Shown: piece by piece, positions 30,765 through 40,189 of the stretch
Layout: every line of letters starts with the position of its first letter
How positions within the stretch are numbered: position 1 is the stretch's first letter
From: Nansenia antarctica
Taxonomy: Eukaryota; Chordata; Actinopteri; Argentiniformes; Microstomatidae
Direction: 5' to 3'
Assembly: GCA_963989245.1 (NCBI GenBank)
Contig: OZ022340.1
Coordinates: 45,189,165-45,253,164 of the forward strand
Length of the DNA stretch: 64,000 bases
Translations under genes and position numbers: made by a program
Notes under the pieces: generated by a model
What the model was told of the DNA's origin: nothing
Databases searched by the model: none
What the model saw: only the letters and a program-made list of their open reading frames with translations

Positions 30765-31654
30765 TGGTAGTGTGATAGCCCCGGAGGCGCCGACTCCAGG
30801 CGCTGGCGTTGGGGGTTGTTCGGTTGTGGGCGCCAGAGTGGTTGAGGGGCTGCAGCGGCTGTTGGGGGTGTGGCAATTTGTGCTGTGCTCAGGCGCTCCT
30901 GCAGCTCGTCTACCACAGACTTACTCAGGAGGGCCAGCTGTTCTTTAAGCTCTTGGCGCAGCTCCTGGCGCAGCTCTGTCCGCAAGTCTTCTTTGATCTG
31001 CTGCCAATCAGGAGTTGTTGGTGGGGCTCTCTTAGATGCAGGGGCAAAGACAGGGTAGGCTTGAGCTTCTTCAGACCCTGCTAACTCTCGTTCCAGTGCT
31101 CTTGCCTCCCGACAAGTTTCTGTGAAGGTGGTCGTCGAGTTCCTCCTGAGCTGCCGCTGTAGCTCTTGTTTCATGGGTACGGGTCTCAGACCCATGACGA
31201 ATTGAGTCCGTAGTAGCTCGTCGTCCGACCCCTCGAGGGGGTCTTGAGTTCTCCAACCGTGGTGCAGTTCCCGCAGTCGGAGGGTGAATGCCTTCACTTC
31301 TTCTCCAGGTTCTTGTTTGCAGTTAAAGAACTTTACTCGCAGCTTTGCTACTGTCTTCTGTCCCCCATATAGTTTCTCTAGCTCCTCTAAGATCTTAGCG
31401 TCAGTGTTGCGCTCCCCTGCAACTAACAGCGCCACTTCTCTTTTGGCATCTCCATCTAATGCGCTCAGCACAAAATCGACCCTTTGCTGTGCATTTAACC
31501 CCTGGGCTCGAATACATGCCGCAATCTGAGTTTTCCACTCTGAAAATGTTGATGACTCTCCTCCATCAAACCTGGGCACCCAAGGCCCACCCATAAACCA
31601 AGGCATAACTACTGCTCCCTGTGGCTGCCCGCCAGCTTCGTCAACGTCAACCAT
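30641..31654 (-). CDS. Gypsy 1 gag
   Basis: An intact 337-codon frame. It holds a capsid-like region (FDGGESSTFSEWKTQIAACI, FVLSALDGDAKREVALL, KLRVKFFNCKQEPGEEVKAF), a coiled-coil-prone RTELRQELRQELKEQL stretch, and one CCHC knuckle CRDCGDAGHIQRFC near the end. Gag packages the RNA. ATG at 31654 follows the primer-binding region by some 20-40 bp. Confidence 0.9.
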   Translation of the reverse strand: MVDVDEAGGQPQGAVVMPWFMGGPWVPRFDGGESSTFSEWKTQIAACIRAQGLNAQQRVDFVLSALDGDAKREVALLVAGERNTDAKILEELEKLYGGQKTVAKLRVKFFNCKQEPGEEVKAFTLRLRELHHGWRTQDPLEGSDDELLRTQFVMGLRPVPMKQELQRQLRRNSTTTFTETCREARALERELAGSEEAQAYPVFAPASKRAPPTTPDWQQIKEDLRTELRQELRQELKEQLALLSKSVVDELQERLSTAQIATPPTAAAAPQPLWRPQPNNPQRQRLESAPPGLSHYQWDGQGRAICRDCGDAGHIQRFCPRRQPQQDFRQPRSQQGK

Positions 31655-31694
31655 CTTGTTATATAGGTCAAGGGTCCTGCCGACAACGCCAAAA

Positions 31695-33048
31695 ATGTAA
31701 CCGTACAGGATATACTAGGACCCTTGAGTACACAACAAGAGGAGGCGATATATATTGCAACAATAAGTTTATTAACAATTCATCAAAAACACCTGCACCA
31801 GGATCAGGACGAGTAATATCAAAAGTATAAAATCAATCTCTAAGGCAGAGTGGTCAGGCGGCACCAGTCACAGCCACTATGCTTTGGGACAACGATACAG
31901 TTGGGCCCAGTTTGGCTCCCCCTGATGGAGAGTCTGAGTAATGCTGCTCTAAAATTACACTGCACACAGTAAACCACAGCAAAACCGTATCACTGCAAAT
32001 ACACTGCAAAACCGTATCACTGCAAATACACTGCAAAACGTATCACTGCAAATACACTGTTAAATAAAGTATGGGGTAGGCTGTACCCAATAAGGCATGC
32101 GAAACACTACACACTGCAGCTGACTACACTGGTCCTACCTGAACTATACTGTTACCTCCAAGCGGGCAGCCGAGACTAGGCTTCTAACCGGAACCCTGCT
32201 AAAAATACTAGTATACCTAAAACTACTTAACCTAGTTCGAATGGATAGCGCCGCCCACTCAAGGCCCAACCCACGGTCTCGTCCAATCGGGAGAGGGGTG
32301 AGAGGGAATCCCAGCACTTCAGTGTCAGTGATGTCGCTCAGTCTTGCGACTCTCGGTGGAAGTCCAGGGAGCGGGTCGTTCGCGATAGGCGTCCGTGGAT
32401 AGGTGTTGATCGTTCCCGCAATCCTCAATCGTCGCCCGGCGTTCGGCGATGGTTGGCTGGTCCGGTGTGCTGCGGGTAGGGGGAGGGGGAGGGGGAGGCA
32501 GAATCAGCCGCCAGACACATGTACTAAACAGACAAACACTGGCGTTGCTAAAACCACCCACAAGCCATGGTTGTCAGACTTCCCTTTGCTGTGATGATTT
32601 GAGGGCGTTGTATGTTTAGTCTCTCGCCGATCTCCACACTGCCTGGTCGGCTGGTCCGGTCCGGTGCGCGCTGTAGTTCAGGAGGGGGAAGGATAAAATC
32701 AGTCGTCAGACACACACAAAAGGGAAAACCGGTGTTGCTCAACTCACACACAGGCAAGGGTAGTATGACTTCCCTTTACTGTGATGAATTGAGGGCGTTG
32801 TATAAAGTCTCTCGTGTGGTGTGGAATCGTAGGTCCGTTCCCGTCGTTCGAGCCCTCGATTTCGCCGGTGCGTGGAAGGAAGGTCGGATCTCATGTAGAA
32901 CGGAAGCACCGGCATTTATACTCTCACAATCATGATTGTGATTGGGAACACCTGTGGAGAAGCAGATGGACGTACACACAAACACTCATTCACACCACCA
33001 CACCCTGACACGCCCACTCATTCATACCTGTCATTCCACCCCGCTTCA
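31695..33048 (-). repeat. Gypsy 1 5' LTR, full length
   Basis: About 1.35 kb, unusually long. Adjacent internally (minus strand) to TTGGCGTTGTCGGCAGGAC, the likely primer-binding site. Internal diverged duplicates occur, for example GCTGGTCCGGT near 32460 and 32650 and ACTTCCCTTT.CTGTGATGA at 32578 and 32770. Confidence 0.85.
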
Positions 33049-33688
33049 TTAGTTCATCTCTATTTGGCCAAAACACAAGTGCTGGAACAAGCTTGGCATT
33101 CAATGCATCAATGGTGTTTCTAAATGTTCTGCTAGCAGTTGGAACGGAGACTCTAAAGATGCAGCTAAGCAATGCAAGGGGCAGGTTCATTTTGAGTCTC
33201 ATAAGGGTTAAGAAGTTGTTGGAAAGGAGAGAGGATTGTACCAGTTGGTAACAGGGAGAAGACAAACATATAAACAACGTGTAATTTGGCATAGGTGGGC
33301 ATTCCAGTCATTGTTATCACTTTTTCATCATCATTTTCTAAGGTGGCTTCATCAAATGTACTTAATTTGATCATGTCCTTCAGCCGACGGTTCTCTTCCC
33401 TAAGGTAGTTGCATTCCCTCTCTAGTCTTGCAACATTATCCTTGCACCTGTTGTTGTTACACTGCTCAGCCTCAGGAGCAGGTAGCTCTGGCTCCATGTC
33501 AGGTAGGCTTTGATCTGGCAGTGCTGGGGCAGCTGCATCTTGCTGCTTCTCCTCACGCTTTTTCATAATTTTGTTGTGCGGCTCGTACCTGTCCATTGCT
33601 TTCTCCCTTTTCCTCTTCTTGTTGGGTGATGTGTGCGAGAACACTGATGGAACCCAGTCAGGAGACAAAGGGTCGTCAGATTTGAAAT
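33049..33688 (-). pseudogene. ISL2EU transposase, middle exon
   Basis: Acceptor ATTCATAG at 33689. The frame encodes SDDPLSPDWVPSVFSHTSPN, basic KKRKREKAM, a coiled coil (CKDNVARLERECNYLREENR) and a helix-turn-helix-like LPTGTILSPFQQL region up to the Gypsy insertion at 33048. It joins in phase (G|AT) to the THAP exon. Confidence 0.8.
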
Positions 33689-33866
33689 CTATGAATCAAG
33701 GCGATAATAACGTTACGGCATTAGTAGCTAGTGCTAACGTTAGCAACCTTTTGGCAAGCCACCTAAACAAACCATGCAGAAATGATTAACGTTAGCTATG
33801 TACAGATAATGGCTAAATGCTTTGCAATTGTAGCTAATTATATTAACATTACTTTAGCTAACTTAC

Positions 33867-34074
33867 CTTTGATGAAATGTTCGCTGCACAGACGTGTGTG
33901 CTTTGATGGCATCCATTCTTTCTGTCCCGCTCCTGGTACACTTCGTTTGATGGCATTAGTCCACACATTTCTCCTCTCTTTATTTTCTTTTTCACTCGGT
34001 ATCCTATAAAGACACAACCCAGGCCTATCTCCTCGCCGGTTTGTACACCCGATTGCACAGCAACTATCTGGCAT
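33867..34074 (-). pseudogene. ISL2EU transposase, THAP-domain exon
   Basis: ATG at 34074. The C2CH zinc finger is seen as CCAIGCTNRRGDRPGLCLYR, then RRNVWTNAIKRS and HTRLCSEHFIKG, with donor GTAAGT after 33867. THAP fingers bind the transposon ends. The exon itself is intact; the gene is broken downstream. Confidence 0.88.
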
Positions 34075-34193
34075 GATTGTTTTCTAACCAATGCTACTGT
34101 GTTTCCTGGTGCTCTGCAACTTCACGGGCAGTGCCTTTTGCCCGTCAGGTGGGCGTTTCCACTATGCTGTGACGTCACATGAAAGCTATGAAT

Positions 34194-34504
34194 AGACCTA
34201 TCGCTAAGCCACGCCCCCCTTTGAAAACTCGGAAAACAAACAACACTCGCTCAAATACTTCACTGACAGTGACTAACTGACTGACTGACCGACCGTGACT
34301 GAATGACATTCAATGACTTACAATGGCGGGAGTTCAAATGTCTGATTTACAAGTAAGTAATATACATTTTCTTTTTTTAAAGATGACAAGAATATTTTGT
34401 CTAGAAGCTTTTCACCATCAGATAGCGAGTTGTTTGTCAGAGTTTTTTGCCTTTTAATATGATTGGACAATTTCTATTTTGGGCCGTGGCTTAGCGATAG
34501 GTCT
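34194..34504. mobile_element. Short ISL2EU-like derivative with AT duplication
   Basis: The inverted ends AGACCTATCGCTAAGCCACG are 20 bp and perfect. AT lies on each side (34192-34193, 34505-34506), and the left AT is shared with the big element. Inside, ATG at 34324 gives MAGVQMSDLQ followed by GTAAGTAA, a first exon with donor, so this is an internally deleted coding element rather than a random MITE. Confidence 0.75.
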
Positions 34505-34506
34505 AT

Positions 34507-34831
34507 TCTTTAGGGAAGTCTTCAGTTGGTCGCACCGCTTGGGTGGGACCACAGCAGCTCCGAGGGTCCCTGCCAAGTTAGCCTGGGGCTGTGAGGATAC
34601 CCAGTTACCATGGGTACCCAGTTACCATGGGTCCATAAGGATGCCTGGCAGGAGTCTTGGAAAAGGAGAGGCTGTGTACTGGCAAAGGAATACTTACACA
34701 CCAAGCTGCTTCATGGTTCACCACAAGGGCTAGCCAGTGGCAGCAAGCTGTAAGTGAGAGTGGGAAGAAGGCATGCACCTTCCCTCTAACTACGCACGAC
34801 TGCACTAGATGCATCACAACACCCTGTGTGC
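34507..34831. other. slc43a3 intron, no gene
   Basis: Two tandem copies of GGTACCCAGTTACCATG near 34600. No exon supported. Confidence 0.45.
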
Positions 34832-34833
34832 CT

Positions 34834-34866
<33 letters not shown>
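34832..34866. repeat. (CA)n microsatellite
   Basis: CA run. Confidence 0.95.
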
Positions 34867-34867
<1 letters not shown>

Positions 34868-34868
<1 letters not shown>

Positions 34869-36125
34869 AGTTCACTGGTTTGTCGCTTCACGCTGGCCAC
34901 ATGTTGAGGTGTCCTTGGGAAAGACACTGAACCCCAAATTGTTCCCAATGAGCAGGCCGGCACCTTGCATGGCTATTGGTGTGTGTGAATGGGTGAATGA
35001 GAGGCCATTGTAAAGTTCTTTGGAATAAGGCGCTATATACAGGGGTGCACATAACTGGTGCGCCAGTGCGCATGCGTCGCCAAAATGCATGCTGCGCAGC
35101 AGATCAGTCGCATGAACGCGCTCTTGCGCACCAACAGCTGGAAGCGCTGGGAGAGGAATTTACTTCCTCAAAATCCAACTGCTGACTGCTGCATCACTGC
35201 AAGCCCCACTAAGTAACTATTTGCCGTCCCCTCAGCCGAAGGCCCGACGAGTAATCCATCACAACAGTCGACCGACGACGACCACGGCGACTCCCCTCAC
35301 GAAAACATTCGGAAAGTATCGTAACTTGTACTTTCATTCCGCGTATCGCGTATCGCACGGTTGTCACGCCGCCTCGTGAAAATTCAGTCCCGAACGACTC
35401 GTCGCTAAAAGGAAAAACAACACCAAGGGACACGTTTCTTTTCTCTGAAGCTTTCAAACGTTCAGACGTTTGTTTTACAGCTTCATTATCGCACCTCGAC
35501 CCCTGACCCAGGGAATATGGTTGGGAATTCTATTAGAAAAAGAAAAAAAGACTTTGTTGCACAATCAAAATAATGAGCTATTTAAAGTGATAGCCTACAA
35601 CATCCTCTACCATGGTTGAAATTGAGGACAGTATTAACAGCAGTCAAGAGAGCAGTGATGATGATGACTAAGCTTGTAGCATAAATAAATGCTTAGGCTG
35701 TAACTTTTTGTTGAAAAGTTGATTTCAGTGTTTACAGAACAGAGCAGTGCTTAAAGAGATGTCCGTTTATTTCATTGTGTTTAAAGAACAGACATTCAGC
35801 TAGTGCTTAAAGAGATGTCAGTTGATTTCATTGTGTTTAAAGGAGTCTGACAGACTTTCATGCTTAAAGAGCAGTCATTTGATTTTGCATTTGTTTCTTT
35901 TGTTTTGCACACAATCATTTGTTTGTTCATCTTTATTTATGAATAAATGTCGTTTTGCTAATATAAGTTATCCATGTATCCCTTTTTCATCCATCCTGTG
36001 GGACGGGGTCGTGACTCGCGAGCTCGGGGAGCACCAAGCAGCATCCCTAGGTGCTCCTCTGAGCACTGGCCCCAAAAAGTTATGTGCACCCCTGGCTATA
36101 TATAACTGCAGTCCATTTACCAAAT
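34868..36125 (+). mobile_element. RTE-like LINE 3' end, split by a hAT
   Basis: GTGTCCTTGGGAAAGACACT, CAATGAGCAGGCCGGCACC, GTGTGTGAATGGGTGAATGA and AAGGCGCTATATA [hAT] ACTGCAGTCCATTTACC match the 3' tail of fish RTE/Rex3-type elements as I remember it. A diverged copy lies at about 7180-7270. Exact clade uncertain. Confidence 0.6.
35040..36094. mobile_element. Nonautonomous hAT element
   Basis: Perfect 16-bp inverted ends CAGGGGTGCACATAAC, with GCTATATA duplicated at 35032-35039 and 36095-36102. The interior has no transposase. Short repeats TTAAAGAGATGTC(A/C)GTT lie at 35752-35835. Confidence 0.92.
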
Positions 36126-36289
36126 CATATTATTCACACACATTACAGTACACTACACACAATGTACACAGTTACCACTCACATCACACACACCAGCTGT
36201 TTGCCAACACATACTGTACATGGTTCAACAGGATGGTGGATGGATTGACTGTCACACATGGTTCATACCTTTGCACTGCAGGTCAATGA

Positions 36290-36668
36290 AATTATGTCTT
36301 GCTTGCTCTCTCTGGTCGTACCCAGGACCAGACTAAAAACTAAAGGGGACAGAGAGTTTGAGGTGACGGCCCCAAGACTCTGGACCAAGACTCTGGACCT
36401 CCCCCCTGTCCTGAGAGCCGCTCTCTCAGAACTCATTTTAAACTGCAATTAAAGATTAATCTATTTAGGCAGGCCGGCAGTCACCTATAGCCATCTTATG
36501 TCCCTGTTTATGTTGTCCCATTGGGGTGTTCCTCCGTTTTTGTTTTTAATCCCTTTTTGACAATGTTTGATTGCACTTTTCTTTTCACCCATTTTATCCC
36601 GTATTTTTGAGCACCCTGTGCATCCGTGCTGTGAAGGGCGCTATAGAAATAAAGTTGTACTTACTTAC
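36290..36668 (+). mobile_element. LINE 3'-end fragment
   Basis: Residues KGDREFEVTAPRLWTKTLD, an L2/Rex1-like C-terminus, then a 3' UTR with GGGCGCTATAGAAATAAAGT and an (ACTT)n tail. It lies about 70 bp upstream of the slc43a3 exon acceptor. Confidence 0.65.
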
Positions 36669-36741
36669 TTACTTTACTCTTGTCTCCCTCCCTACTCCCC
36701 TGTTACCTTTTGGCCTGCTTTCTCTCTCTCTCTCTCTGTAG

Positions 36742-36865
36742 TTTTCCTGCCTGTCACTTTGGTAAGCTCTACGGCCTGATGGTGGCCCTGTCTGCAGTGG
36801 TGGGCCTGTTGCAGTACCCCAGCTTCCTCCTGATCCAAGGAATACTGGGAGGTGACCCGCTATAC
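36742..36865 (+). CDS. slc43a3: slc43a3-like exon, second from last
   Basis: The acceptor is (CT)nTGTAG and the donor is GTGAGT. The 124 bp encode the end of the loop and the next membrane helix: FPACHFGKLYGLMVALSAVV, GLLQYPSFLLIQG, ILGGDPLY. Human SLC43A3 reads FPSEHFGKLFGLVMALSAVVSLLQFPIF and NDPFY at this point. A phase-2 start and phase-0 end fit the flanking exons. The intron before it is 16.8 kb; splicing across it requires ignoring several transposon splice-like sites. Confidence 0.92.
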
Positions 36866-36913
36866 GTGAGTGAAGCTACCTGTTACCATCACTAGAACAC
36901 TACCTTGATTAGA

Positions 36914-37674
36914 ATGAATGAATGAATGAATGAACTTTATTGTCATTGCTACAGTATAGGTACCAAACAACGAAATTTAGGAGGGGTGGCTCCCCTGGTG
37001 TTAGGAAAGGGGAAAAAAAACACTTTTAGAAAGAAAAAAATCACAAGAAGGTAAGGAGCTGGTTTACATAAATAAAGGCTATGTACACAATCCACTGTAC
37101 TATACTGTACAGATAGTCAACTAGGGTTGTCATATTGCACAATAGTATTTTTTCACGTTATTTAAAGTGTTACAGTTTGCAGGCTTGAAATGTACATGTT
37201 TGTGCCTCAGCACTACACCTGATTTTTTCAGTCCAGCAGCTGCCATACAATCCGTCCAGACTGTCCAGGGCCCAGAACTTAGGTCTTTGCTGTGTTCAGG
37301 GCCTGGACGGCCCTGTGGTAGAAGCAGTTCTTCAGTCTGTTTGTCTTAGCGGCCAGGGTCCTGAACCTCCTTTTCGAGGGCAGCCTGGTAAAGTGTACGT
37401 GCCCAGGGTGGGTCGGGTCCCTGGAGATCTTTGAGGCCTTCCTGAGACAGCGTGTGTTGTACAGCTCTTCCAGAGAGGGGAGGGGGGCGCCGGTGATCTT
37501 CTGTGCTGTTCTCACTACTCTCTGTAGCGCATTTCTCTCCGCTGTTGTGCAGCTGGAGAACCAGTTGCAGATGCCGTAGGTGAGGATGCTCTCCACTGCG
37601 CCGCGGTAGAAGGCCACCAGTATCTCCTGCTTGTTGTGTTCCTTCCTGAGGCATCTCAGGGTGTATAGCCGCTG
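36914..37674 (-). mobile_element. 5'-truncated CR1/L2-group LINE
   Basis: The same family as 10491-12935, in reverse. The GAATGAATGAATG tail at 36914 is followed by TTTATTGTCATTGC, and the C-terminal RT region is read on the minus strand at 37279-37617 (ERNALQRVVRTAQKITG, ALNTAKT). It inserted into the 39-bp minisatellite, one unit of which remains to its left. Confidence 0.9.
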
Positions 37675-37885
37675 TAGAGCTACCTGTCAGCATCACTAGA
37701 GCTACTACCTTGATTGATTAGAGCTACCTGTTACCATCACTAGAACACTACCTTGATTAGAGCTACCTGTTACCATCACTAGAGCTACTACCTTGATTAG
37801 AGCTACCTGTTATCATCACTAGAACACTACCTTGATTAGAGCTACCTGTTACCATCACCAGAACACTACCTTGATTAGAGCTCCC
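37675..37885. repeat. 39-bp minisatellite in slc43a3 intron
   Basis: About five copies of GAGCTACCTGTTACCATCAC TAGAACACTACCTTGATTA. A further unit at 36872-36913 lies on the other side of the LINE. Confidence 0.93.
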
Positions 37886-37986
37886 AGTCATTTACCATTA
37901 ACACAAGAGACGGCATCAACTTGGCCATCACGAAAGTAGAGAGAGTAGTAGTAGTGACCCTATCTTTTCTCTCTCTCTTCCTGCAG

Positions 37987-38109
37987 TTGAACATAGCCCT
38001 GGTCCTTCTCACTCTGCTGGCCTTCATCCATCCTGTCAACGTCTACCTGCACTGTCGTGGCCTGGCCGCCCTGAGGTCTATACCCCAGGAAGCTGTCACC
38101 GCCTCATAG
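37987..38109 (+). CDS. slc43a3: slc43a3-like last coding exon
   Basis: Acceptor TTCCTGCAG. The exon encodes LNIALVLLTLLAFIHPVNVY (final membrane helix), then LHCRGLAALRSIPQEAVTAS and a TAG stop. Human SLC43A3 ends with VNVMFMLAILLTFFHPFLVY then RECRTWKESPSAIA, the same length and layout. It joins the previous exon in phase 0. The short cytoplasmic tail differs in sequence, so slc43a1/a2 paralogs are not fully excluded. Confidence 0.88.
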   Translation: MNIALVLLTLLAFIHPVNVYLHCRGLAALRSIPQEAVTAS

Positions 38110-38169
38110 ACTCTTAAAAGGGAACACACACAGCCACTTCAGCATCGCTGAGCTGCCTCCTCTCCATTT

Positions 38170-38350
38170 GTTGTTAGGAGCCCCCACCCTCTGGAACTCT
38201 CTACCCAAGGATATCCGCGACTCTCCAACCCTGGACATATTCAAAACTGCCCTTAAAACCCACCTATTCACCATTGCATTCAACCTTTAGTAGCTGTTTC
38301 ACTGTTTCTTGTTTTGTGTGTTTGTCTCTCTGGCTCTGTTCTGTTTGTCC

Positions 38351-38394
<44 letters not shown>

Positions 38395-38400
38395 GGATAA
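38170..38400 (+). mobile_element. LINE 3'-end fragment with (ATT)n
   Basis: PTLWNSLPKDIRDSPTLDIF and TALKTHLFTIAFN, an L2/Rex1-like C-terminus, then a short 3' UTR and an (ATT)n run at 38352-38394. It lies in the slc43a3 3' UTR region. Confidence 0.7.
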
Positions 38401-38830
38401 TAGCTTATTTTAATCAGAGTGGGTACAAACCTACACCTCTTTTGGCTAAATCAACTTAAAGAAATACATTCTGGGTAGAGGCCTTTCATTTATTTCAGAG
38501 ATATCCGCACACCCCCATTGAGACTGGGTAGAAAAGTTGACGACAGTTAAAATAGGGTGCAAATGCCATATTTTCAGCAAGGGCAGTTCTCTCGTTCACA
38601 CAATGTAATAATAAGAATGATGCATTTATTTTGTATAGCTTGACGGATCATTTGAAGGGGGAGAGCGTTCTGGATAAATTGTCATGACTTTGTTTGTAAA
38701 TCGTAAACGATCAAGAAAAAGATTACTCTCCCCCATCAGTTCAACTCCTGGTGAGAGAGGCTCTGTTGGATATGTTTGGTGATGAATAGGACATAATTGA
38801 GAGGCTGTGTTGGTAAAAATGACAACCATT
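38401..38830. other. Intergenic, no gene
   Basis: No exon or bounded repeat recognised. Confidence 0.45.
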
Positions 38831-39200
38831 ATTGAAAACTAATTTGGCCACGTCTCTTTTCAAGGCAGCAAATGATTGGACTACCTTACAGAACACACTC
38901 AAACTCACAGCACTCACATCACTCACCACTTTCAAAAATGTAACTAGTTGACTGTTGTTGTCCCCCCCTCCACATACACAGATATGTTAGCTGATTTTGT
39001 TTCTATTTGTTTTTATTTATGTATCTTCACTGTCTTTGCCTGCATGTATTGTATGTATTGTTTTATGTTGACCAAGAGTATTTCTGTTTATATGTTTGTT
39101 TTTATTCTTGCCGGGGCCGCTTGGCCAGATCGCCATTGAAAATGAGAATTTGTTCTCAACTGATTTATCTGGTTAAATAAAGGTCAAATAAAATAAAAAA
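38831..39200 (+). mobile_element. LINE 3'-end fragment
   Basis: Frame fragments FKAANDWTTLQNTLKLTALT and SLTTFKN, then TGAGAATTTGTTCTCAACTG and CTGGTTAAATAAAGGTCAAA TAAAATAAAA, a common fish LINE tail. Confidence 0.65.
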
Positions 39201-39395
39201 TTACTCACAGAGGCGTGTCTCTTTTTCATATATCCGACTTGAATGGAATACAAATGCGATCATCAATATAGAAATCATCAATATAGGCTACACGGTCCCC
39301 AAAATATGGGGAAAGGAGTGCAAGCAACGAAAGTATTACTTGGATGCCTGTCATTCATATTCCATTCACTCAGGTCGATAGGTTTAGACCATTTA

Positions 39396-39601
39396 TGTGG
39401 TAACCTGACTTCAATAATCACGCCAGTGGTGCGGTTTCATAACTTTAATACCGGAGACTTGTAGTTCACGTGCCAGAGTACATTCACAGACTGATTTCCC
39501 CTTCCGCATAACACACATTGACCACACCCCCACTTCCTGTGTAAGGTTAGGGGTCATCACCATAACAATCTAATAATGTATCCAAATTACCCATTATAAC
39601 A
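39396..39601 (-). repeat. Gypsy 2 3' LTR
   Basis: TGTGGTAACCTGACTTC...ATTATAACA. Same sequence as the split 5' LTR. Confidence 0.93.
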
Positions 39602-39722
39602 TCCCTTCCCCCTTAAGTCAAAAACCCCTTTGTAAACAAACCCCTTAACACCAACAGACTGTCCTTGTAGAACAACAAAAACTATTTTTTATAAAGAAAT
39701 CACTCCTTTCCCCCACTACCCC

Positions 39723-40184
39723 TTAGAAAGTCAGTTTCACCGGAGCGTTGCGACTACGCTGTGATCGGCGTAGTGCCAACGGCGTGGCAGGAAGTACTGG
39801 AGTTTGCCCCGGAGGGCGTGTCTCTGCCTGCCCTAAAGAGGTGGGTGCAAGTATGAAGCCCTCCTCTCCTGCTGTAGCCCCTGCCACCGGGTCTCCTCCA
39901 CCCCCGTGACCATCTGCAGTATTCCCTGTATGTTCCCCAGCTGGGGTGCCTGGTTGTTCTATCGGGGTCAGGTCCTGCCCCCTTCCCCCTATAATGTCCT
40001 CGACGTTCACCTCTGCTGGATCGGTCAGAGGCTGTGGAGTGTCATGGCGTAGACGGATGTGGTCCTGGTGCCTTCGGAATACTCTACCGTCCGATAGCTT
40101 TACCACAAACGAGATGGGCCCACTTTGCTTAAGAATAACCCCTGGCAGCCAGCGTTGACCACTGCCAAAGTTCCTCACATACAC
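39723..40184 (-). pseudogene. Gypsy 2 integrase C-terminus and tail
   Basis: YVRNFGSGQRWLPGVIL and GPISFVVKLSDGRVFRRHQD form the SH3-like/GPY-F region of integrase, followed by a Pro/Gly-rich tail. It is out of frame with the core because of a change near 40190, where CTTTGACCCC is duplicated. Confidence 0.82.
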
Positions 40185-40189
40185 TCTGT

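Larger units (their letters stand above)
27172..33048 (-). mobile_element. Gypsy LTR retrotransposon 1, 3' side deleted
   Basis: Minus-orientation Gypsy element with TG...CA ends (TGTAACCGTAC at 27172, CCCCGCTTCA to 33048). It is flanked by the 4-bp duplication TTAG (27168-27171 and 33049-33052) and inserted into the ISL2EU transposase. The 5' LTR is about 1.35 kb (31695-33048). The 3' LTR keeps only 416 bp (27172-27587), and the end of integrase, the polypurine tract and about 940 bp of LTR are missing. Gag, protease, RT, RNase H and integrase core are present, with mutations. Confidence 0.9.
20663..34191. mobile_element. ISL2EU-like DNA transposon, nested insertions
   Basis: The left end TCATAGCTTTCAGTCACGT (from 20663) is inverted at the right end as ...TGACGTCACATGAAAGCTATGA (to 34191). 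Both ends are flanked by AT, the 2-bp duplication I recall for the ISL2EU superfamily. It carries two convergent genes: a YqaJ-type nuclease on plus and a THAP-DDE transposase on minus. Removing the inserted L2 (about 21130-24955), the L2 tail (26188-26655) and the Gypsy (27172-33048) leaves about 3.4 kb. Both genes are broken by these insertions. The whole element lies in the slc43a3 intron. Superfamily name is from memory; the gene content and termini are seen. Confidence 0.8.

Noticed and set aside
31854..32036. MQCICSDTVL repeat peptide (also 27330-27512)
   Set aside because: Identical in both Gypsy 1 LTR copies; it is LTR sequence with a short tandem repeat, not a gene.
32990..33048. C-terminal extension of the transposase frame (GMTGMNEWACQGVVV)
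   Set aside because: These residues are Gypsy 1 LTR sequence beyond the insertion point at 33048.
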